From: Lachnospiraceae bacterium
GTDB lineage: Bacteria > Bacillota > Clostridia > Lachnospirales > Lachnospiraceae
Direction of reading: 5' to 3'
Assembly: GCA_022766905.1 (NCBI GenBank)
Contig: JALEPU010000123.1
Span: 1-46,386 of the forward strand
Length of the DNA stretch: 46,386 nt
Shown: positions 41,955-46,386 of the stretch, one piece after another
Position numbering within the stretch: position 1 is the stretch's first letter
Layout of the letters: each line of letters starts with the position of its first letter
Notes under the pieces: model-generated
The model's database searches: none
Seen by the model: only the letters and a program-made list of their open reading frames with translations
What the model was told of the DNA's origin: nothing
Position numbers and translations under genes: made by a program

Positions 41955-42484
41955 ACGAAGCCGGAATGATGCAGAAGTCCGGGGATCAATGGGAACCGGA
42001 AGCTCATGGACAGGAGGAAGTCTCCTGCTTTATGGATGAGATGAAGAGAGCACTGGGAGTCGGGGAGTTAGATGTAAGAACCTATTCTCCCCTGGCTCTT
42101 GCCTATATCGGAGACTGTGTGTTCGAACTTCTGATTCGAACCATGTTGGTATCAAAGGGGAACACCTCGGTCCATAAATATCATCAAAGAGCAAGTGCTG
42201 TGGTAAACGCTCATTCTCAGGCGGATATGATTGCCGCTTTAGAACCGGAGCTTACCGAAGAAGAATGCTCTGTTTTAAAGAGAGGAAAAAACTCCAAGCC
42301 GGCTACCATGGCAAAAAATGCCACTGCAAAAGAATACAAGGCTGCCACAGGTATGGAGGCAGTTTTAGGATATTTATACTTGACCAATCAGTACGGGCGC
42401 CTGATTGAATTAATGAAAAAAAGCCTGAAAATTTGGGAAGAACAACATGGGGAAGCTTTTCCCCAGACAGGAGAGAAGCATTGA
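41939..42484 (+). CDS. mrnC: Mini-ribonuclease III
   Basis: A 181-residue RNase III-fold nuclease lacking the double-stranded-RNA-binding domain, used to mature 23S rRNA in Firmicutes. The catalytic helix YSPLALAYIGDCVFELLIR and KYHQRASAVVNAHSQADMI are diagnostic, and the ...KRGKNSKPATMAKNATAKEYKAATGMEAVLGYLYL block carries the second set of acidic residues. The start at 41939 overlaps the end of cysS by 16 bases. A later in-frame start is possible because the first 35 residues are poorly conserved in such proteins. Confidence 0.9.
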   Translation: MEQSINEAGMMQKSGDQWEPEAHGQEEVSCFMDEMKRALGVGELDVRTYSPLALAYIGDCVFELLIRTMLVSKGNTSVHKYHQRASAVVNAHSQADMIAALEPELTEEECSVLKRGKNSKPATMAKNATAKEYKAATGMEAVLGYLYLTNQYGRLIELMKKSLKIWEEQHGEAFPQTGEKH

Positions 42485-43218
42485 AATACGAAGAGTATAC
42501 CATTGAAGGAAGAAATGCTGTAATTGAAGCGTTTCGGGCAGGAAAACCAATTGATAAATTATATGTTCTGGATGGATGTCAGGATGGCCCGGTAAGGACT
42601 ATTGTCCGGGAAGCGAAAAAACATGATACGATTCTGCAGTTTGTGACAAAAGAAAGACTGGATCAGCTTTCTTCAACCGGAAAACATCAGGGCGTGCTTG
42701 CGCAGGCAGCTGCTTATGAATACGCATCTGTAGATGATATTTTAAAACGGGCAGAAGAAAAAGGAGAGCCTCCGTTTCTGATTTTGCTGGATGGAATTGA
42801 AGATCCTCATAATCTGGGCGCTATCTTAAGAACAGCAAACCTTTGCGGTGCCCATGGAATTATTATTCCAAAAAGAAGAGCGGTCGGTCTGACTGCTGTT
42901 GTGGCAAAGACATCCTGCGGAGCAATTAATTATACCCCTGTTGCCAAAGTAACCAATTTAAAGAAAACTATGGATGAACTGAAAAAACAGGGAATCTGGT
43001 TCGTATGTGCAGATATGGATGGTACGACCATGTATGATCTGGACCTCTCTGGACCAATTGGGCTTGTAATAGGAAGTGAAGGAGACGGTGTCAGCCGACT
43101 GGTAAGAGAAAATTGCGATATGATTGCATCGATTCCGATGAAGGGTGATATTGACTCCCTGAACGCGTCTGTTGCGGCTGGGGTACTGGCATATGAGATT
43201 GTAAGACAAAGAGGATAA
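42481..43218 (+). CDS. rlmB: 23S rRNA 2'-O-methyltransferase (RlmB/TrmH family)
   Basis: A 245-residue SPOUT methyltransferase with an N-terminal substrate-binding domain (YTIEGRNAVIEAFRAGKPIDKLYVLDG) and the knotted catalytic domain. Motifs: ILLDGIEDPHNLGAILRTANLCG, LVIGSEGDGVSRLVRENCD and IPMKGDIDSLNASVAAGVLAYE. RlmB methylates G2251 in 23S rRNA. The TTG at 42481 is chosen as start because GGAGAG lies upstream and it overlaps the mrnC stop codon (TTGA), a common coupling. Confidence 0.92.
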   Translation: MKYEEYTIEGRNAVIEAFRAGKPIDKLYVLDGCQDGPVRTIVREAKKHDTILQFVTKERLDQLSSTGKHQGVLAQAAAYEYASVDDILKRAEEKGEPPFLILLDGIEDPHNLGAILRTANLCGAHGIIIPKRRAVGLTAVVAKTSCGAINYTPVAKVTNLKKTMDELKKQGIWFVCADMDGTTMYDLDLSGPIGLVIGSEGDGVSRLVRENCDMIASIPMKGDIDSLNASVAAGVLAYEIVRQRG

Positions 43219-43219
43219 T

Positions 43220-43828
43220 ATGAAGCAATATGAAAAGGCAGCAGATGAAACAATGATAAAATGGATTCGGGGAGGCGATTCCAAAGCCATGGATGACCTG
43301 CTGCGCAAATATACTTCTACCGTAAAAAAAGAAGCCAGAAAAATGTATTTAATTGGTGCTGATGAAGAAGATCTGATTCAGGAAGGGATGATAGGGTTGT
43401 TTCAGGCGATTCGTGATTTTGAGGAAGGCCAGGGAAACAGCTTTTCCTCCTTTGCCTTCATGTGCATCAGGCGGCAGATGTATACGGCAATTACGGCGTC
43501 CAACAGAAAGAAGCATCAGCCGCTAAACAGCTATATTTCTTTCGATGAACCTGCTTTTTTGGAAGAACCGGAGAAGACTTTAGAAGATACCATATCAGCA
43601 GATGAAAAAAATACAAATCCTGAGCAAATAGTACTTGACAAGGAACAGGCAGATATGATAGAATCTGTAATTGTTGAGAGACTGAGCAGTTATGAAAAAA
43701 AAGTCCTTCATTTATTCTTAGAAGGTTACAGTTATGATCATATTGCACAACAGCTTCATAAGAGCAGGAAGGGTGTTGATAATGCCATTCAGCGTATCCG
43801 AAGGAAGTTTAACAGTCTGAATCAATAA
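43220..43828 (+). CDS. RNA polymerase sigma factor SigH-like (sigma-70 family)
   Basis: A 202-residue sigma factor with region 2 (ADEEDLIQEGMIGLFQAIRDFEEGQGNSFSSFAFMCIRRQMYTAI, residues 50-95) and region 4 helix-turn-helix (LSSYEKKVLHLFLEGYSYDHIAQQLHKSRKGVDNAIQRIRRKF). No region 1 or 3 of housekeeping type is present. In Firmicutes the gene after rlmB is usually sigH, which controls the transition phase and onset of sporulation. It begins one base after rlmB, and tRNA-Thr lies 16 bases after its stop. Confidence 0.88.
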   Translation: MKQYEKAADETMIKWIRGGDSKAMDDLLRKYTSTVKKEARKMYLIGADEEDLIQEGMIGLFQAIRDFEEGQGNSFSSFAFMCIRRQMYTAITASNRKKHQPLNSYISFDEPAFLEEPEKTLEDTISADEKNTNPEQIVLDKEQADMIESVIVERLSSYEKKVLHLFLEGYSYDHIAQQLHKSRKGVDNAIQRIRRKFNSLNQ

Positions 43829-43844
43829 GGATTTCATTCCTTTT

Positions 43845-43917
43845 GCTGCCTTGGCTCAGTAGGTAGAGCGTCGCCTTGGTAAGGCGGAGGTCGGCGGTTC
43901 AAATCCGCTAGGCAGCT
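43845..43917 (+). tRNA. tRNA-Thr (anticodon GGT)
   Basis: A 73-nt tRNA cloverleaf. Acceptor GCTGCCT pairs with AGGCAGC. The anticodon stem CGCC/GGCG holds the loop TTGGTAA with anticodon GGT (threonine). The T arm is GGCGG-TTCAAAT-CCGC-like. The CCA end is not encoded. It is placed just after sigH with no promoter of its own visible, and probably relies on the upstream transcript. Confidence 0.95.
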
Positions 43918-43920
43918 TGT

Positions 43921-43948
43921 AAAAAAGCCCGTATTTACGGGCTTTTTT
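43921..43948 (+). terminator. Intrinsic terminator after tRNA-Thr
   Basis: AAAAAAGCCCGTA pairs perfectly with (T)ACGGGCTTTTTT around a TTT loop; T6 follows. A strong bidirectional-looking terminator. Confidence 0.9.
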
Positions 43949-44001
43949 CTATGTAAGGGAAAAAGAGAAATTGTTCTGGCAAACAAAGGGGAAAAAGAAA
44001 A

Positions 44002-45018
44002 ATGGAAAAGAAACGGTATGATTCGATCGATACATTTAAAATCATAGGTGCTTTTTTGGTGGTCTGTCTTCATACTTTGATGGAGGAACCTCTCAATGGA
44101 TATGTGAAGACGATTGCCCGAATAGGGGTACCTTATTTTTTTCTGGTATCCGGGTTTTTTGCTTATAGGGCACCGGAGGACTGGACAAAGGAACTTCGGC
44201 TCAAAAAGATGAAGAATGTTTTCAAGCATGTCTGGATCATGTTAGGTGTTGACCTTGTCTATGCTTTTTCCGGCATTTTCCTTTATGAGCATACGCTTCG
44301 GGAAACAGTAATGTCGCTGTTCCATTTTTCTTTTGTGACAGCAAATTTTCATGTTGCAGGACATCTGTGGTTTATGAGAGCTTTGATTTGTCTGGAAATA
44401 GGGGAATTGGCCTTTTATGATATTTTGCACAGCAAAAAGTTAAAATATATTTTACTGGCAGTCTGGGCGCTGGATCTTTTCCTGTTCAAATATTCGTTTC
44501 TTTTTGGATTTACGCTTCAGGGAGCCGGAGTAGAATGTTTGTCAAAATATATTGGCACCGGATTTTTGTATTATTTTATTGGCTGGCTGATCAGACAGGA
44601 AGAAACAAAGATTTCAGAATGGATAGAAGGAAAAGAAAAATGGATCTTGCTTATGACCGTGTTTTGTTGTGGCATGAATCTGCTGGAATATCATATTCTG
44701 GAAAGCTATCAGAAAAATCTGATGCCGATTAATTACTTTTTTACCTTCTTCCTGATCAATGGTATTTTCGTTTTGTTGATTCGCTATCGGGAGTGGGGCA
44801 AAGGAAGTTTCGTTCATTTCCTTGGTGGTAAAGCATCTATGTATATTTATTACTGGCATGTACTGATTCGGAATATTTTAAGCGTATACGCAAAAGAACA
44901 TGGAATTCCGAAGATAAATTTGTTAAATCCCATTGTGATTTTTCTGGCCAGCATAGGTCTGTCTCTGGCTATACTGGGTCTGAAGAACCTGATTTTCAGG
45001 AAAAAGATTCGAGGATAA
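44002..45018 (+). CDS. Membrane acyltransferase (acyltransferase-3 family)
   Basis: A 338-residue protein with about ten membrane helices. The N terminus DSIDTFKIIGAFLVVCLHTL contains the family's conserved His at the end of the first helix; AGHLWFMRALICLEIG is another typical block. Such proteins transfer acetyl or other acyl groups to sugars or cell-surface polymers at the membrane, and related domains occur in VanT-type proteins. No racemase domain is attached here. GGGGAAAAAG precedes the start. The gene stands alone after the tRNA terminator, so it has no contextual clue to the substrate. Confidence 0.82.
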   Translation: MEKKRYDSIDTFKIIGAFLVVCLHTLMEEPLNGYVKTIARIGVPYFFLVSGFFAYRAPEDWTKELRLKKMKNVFKHVWIMLGVDLVYAFSGIFLYEHTLRETVMSLFHFSFVTANFHVAGHLWFMRALICLEIGELAFYDILHSKKLKYILLAVWALDLFLFKYSFLFGFTLQGAGVECLSKYIGTGFLYYFIGWLIRQEETKISEWIEGKEKWILLMTVFCCGMNLLEYHILESYQKNLMPINYFFTFFLINGIFVLLIRYREWGKGSFVHFLGGKASMYIYYWHVLIRNILSVYAKEHGIPKINLLNPIVIFLASIGLSLAILGLKNLIFRKKIRG

Positions 45019-45064
45019 TGATCAGGGACAAAAGTAATGGCGGGTTTTGTCCCTGAAAGTGCAT

Positions 45065-45129
45065 AAAAAGAGCCGCAGCTCTTTGGATTCTATCTGAAAA
45101 GATAAGAATCTATTTGGCTGCGGCTTTTT
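45065..45129. terminator. Bidirectional terminator between acyltransferase and mtnK
   Basis: AAAAAGAGCCGCAGC (45065-45079) pairs with GCTGCGGCTTTTT (45117-45129), with an inner stem GATTCTATCT/AGATAAGAATC. T-runs follow on both strands. The right arm overlaps the last codons of mtnK (KAAAK). Confidence 0.8.
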
Positions 45130-46375
45130 CCTTCCAGCCGGTGGAAGAATATTGTTGTTCTACATATAAAACATCTTGAATCAAATCATCAATGCTTTCA
45201 TACTGATGGCGGTGGAAAATCAGCTGCCAGTCGATCATGAGAGAAAGGCTCATGGCATCTCGCTTCTTATCCAGATCAGTAAGCATATCAAAATCAGGGT
45301 ATGGAATCTCACCGGCTACCCGGAACCAGTTTACAATAGCAGCATAACCAGGAGCTTCTGTCAGAATACGGTGTTTCCATTCATCCTGTAGTCCCGGGAT
45401 CCCTTTATAAATCTCCTTGGCATCCTGATTCCAATGCTCCATGAAACCATTTACATAAGAATGATACATATCCCTGATAGCAGTCAGAAGATAAGTTTTA
45501 AATTTGCTCTGTTCCTTGGCAGAAGTAAAATCCCGATAGCAGGCTGCTGCATATTGTGATAATAAATTGCCAATCAGATATCCGATATCATAGGAAAATG
45601 GCCCGCCAAATGTAAATTCCATATCAATGACTTTCATAGAGTCATTGGAAGTAAACAGATTGGATGTGTGTAAGTCTGCATGAATCAGACAGTCATTTTT
45701 TGTCATGTAAATATGGCGGAGTTTGTGACGCTCGGATAAAAATGCAGGATCTTCGGAAAGAGATCTGGCAAATTGGTAAAAGGCATCACCGGTCTCAGAA
45801 CGATAGTCTGCACCGAATTTGGTTAGAAACAGACCGTCTTCCATAATTGGACGCATATCTTTGTTCATAAAACGACAGGTCAGATTCCGAAAATCATCGG
45901 TACTAAGATAAAATTCGGATGTATAAAAAGCAGTATCTGCCAGATATTGGCCGCATTGTTTGCCAAGTTCCGGAAAGATACGGTTCTGATTTAACTGGAA
46001 ACGGGTAATCTTCCGTCCTTCCTGGGAAACATCTTCCATTACAAAAATTCGATTGTCATCATCAATAAAATATACTTTAGGAACATAATCCGGGGCAATG
46101 GTATAGAAAAGCTTCATAGCATCATATTCTAAACGGTTTCGTGCTGTTGTCATCTGCCCACCGGTAACCCGGGAAATCTCTCTGGACTGTTTGACAACAA
46201 GAGAAAGATTAAGTGTCCTTACAATAAAAATAAAGTTAACATAACCATCTCCGTCCTCTTCGGCAGTCTGAGATCCGTCACCAATCGCAGTTACATGGAC
46301 TTCTCCGGAAAAGTCTACTTCAGGTAACCTTTCTTTTAAATAGGATACAATATTATTTTTATTTAAAATTAACAT
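45110..46375 (-). CDS. mtnK: S-methyl-5-thioribose kinase
   Basis: A 421-residue kinase of the aminoglycoside-phosphotransferase-like fold that phosphorylates methylthioribose in methionine salvage. The catalytic loop is CLIHADLHTSNLF, the metal-binding motif is VIDMEFTFGGPFSYDIGYLIGNLL (MtnK's IDxE in place of DFG), and FVMEDVS...GRKITRFQ is in the expected place. The length matches MtnK (about 400). The start at 46375 has GGGGG at the window edge as a possible ribosome site, so an earlier start outside the window cannot be ruled out. Its pathway partners, such as mtnA, would lie beyond the window. Confidence 0.92.
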   Translation of the reverse strand: MLILNKNNIVSYLKERLPEVDFSGEVHVTAIGDGSQTAEEDGDGYVNFIFIVRTLNLSLVVKQSREISRVTGGQMTTARNRLEYDAMKLFYTIAPDYVPKVYFIDDDNRIFVMEDVSQEGRKITRFQLNQNRIFPELGKQCGQYLADTAFYTSEFYLSTDDFRNLTCRFMNKDMRPIMEDGLFLTKFGADYRSETGDAFYQFARSLSEDPAFLSERHKLRHIYMTKNDCLIHADLHTSNLFTSNDSMKVIDMEFTFGGPFSYDIGYLIGNLLSQYAAACYRDFTSAKEQSKFKTYLLTAIRDMYHSYVNGFMEHWNQDAKEIYKGIPGLQDEWKHRILTEAPGYAAIVNWFRVAGEIPYPDFDMLTDLDKKRDAMSLSLMIDWQLIFHRHQYESIDDLIQDVLYVEQQYSSTGWKEKAAAK

Positions 46376-46386
46376 AATTTGCCCCC

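Noticed and set aside
1..46386. CRISPR array, prophage or complete insertion sequence
   Set aside because: No regularly spaced identical repeats, no transposase or phage structural genes were found; repeats present are isolated palindromes.

Overview
The window is low-GC Firmicutes DNA, most likely from a Lachnospiraceae gut anaerobe (Blautia/Ruminococcus gnavus group). I infer this from gene content and order: a YicC-RemA-Gmk-RpoZ run joined to CysS-MrnC-RlmB-SigH, flavodiiron protein, leucine T-box, DUF3783, and strong AGGAGG ribosome sites with sigma-A promoters. No database search was possible. There is no prophage, complete insertion sequence or CRISPR array.

Layout. 0-8.1 kb: a possible 3' gene remnant, a ferritin-VIT1/CCC1 membrane iron protein behind a near-perfect Fur box (minus strand), an SDR oxidoreductase, a MATE pump, a heterodimeric ABC exporter and a CAT-like acetyltransferase. 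8.1-11.5 kb is a zone of gene decay: a broken AAA-ATPase/nuclease-family gene, an intact pair of uncharacterised genes, then pdxS with a large in-frame deletion and pdxT with an amber stop. 11.6-17.2 kb: M20 amidohydrolase, cytoplasmic parvulin, purC (-), RNA 2'-phosphotransferase kptA and a flavodiiron protein (-), separated by large palindromic repeats.

17.4-23.9 kb is the most system-like region. It holds a Crp/Fnr regulator with a perfect 16-bp palindrome at its start, an Asp/Glu/hydantoin racemase, a complete polar amino-acid-type ABC importer, two tandem polysaccharide-deacetylase-fold hydrolases (PuuE/cyclic-imide-hydrolase-like, the second lacking key catalytic positions) and a convergent LysR regulator. 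I infer import, racemisation and ring opening of a cyclic ureide or imide (hydantoin/allantoin-like compound). A cell-wall role for the hydrolases is the main alternative.

24-30.4 kb: DUF3783 protein, leuA (-) behind a leucine T-box, a small alarmone synthetase, a GNAT acetyltransferase, a peptidase S51 family protein (-), a small hypothetical protein and a candidate structured RNA. 30.4-38.3 kb: a dense co-directional run of RNA-modification and housekeeping genes (RsmF-like methyltransferase, RsuA, HAD phosphatase, YgiQ radical SAM, SDR, membrane protein, RluA, RecU). 38.3-43.9 kb: yicC-remA-gmk-rpoZ-cysS-mrnC-rlmB-sigH-tRNA-Thr, tightly packed and partly overlapping, from a consensus promoter. 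44-46.4 kb: a membrane acyltransferase and methylthioribose kinase (-).

Intergenic spaces are unusually rich in long, nested, imperfect palindromes (13.7-14.1, 15.0-15.1, 15.9-16.0, 23.9, 24.4-24.6, 28.5-28.7 and 30.16-30.34 kb). Two of these are diverged copies of one family whose stems vary in a compensatory way.
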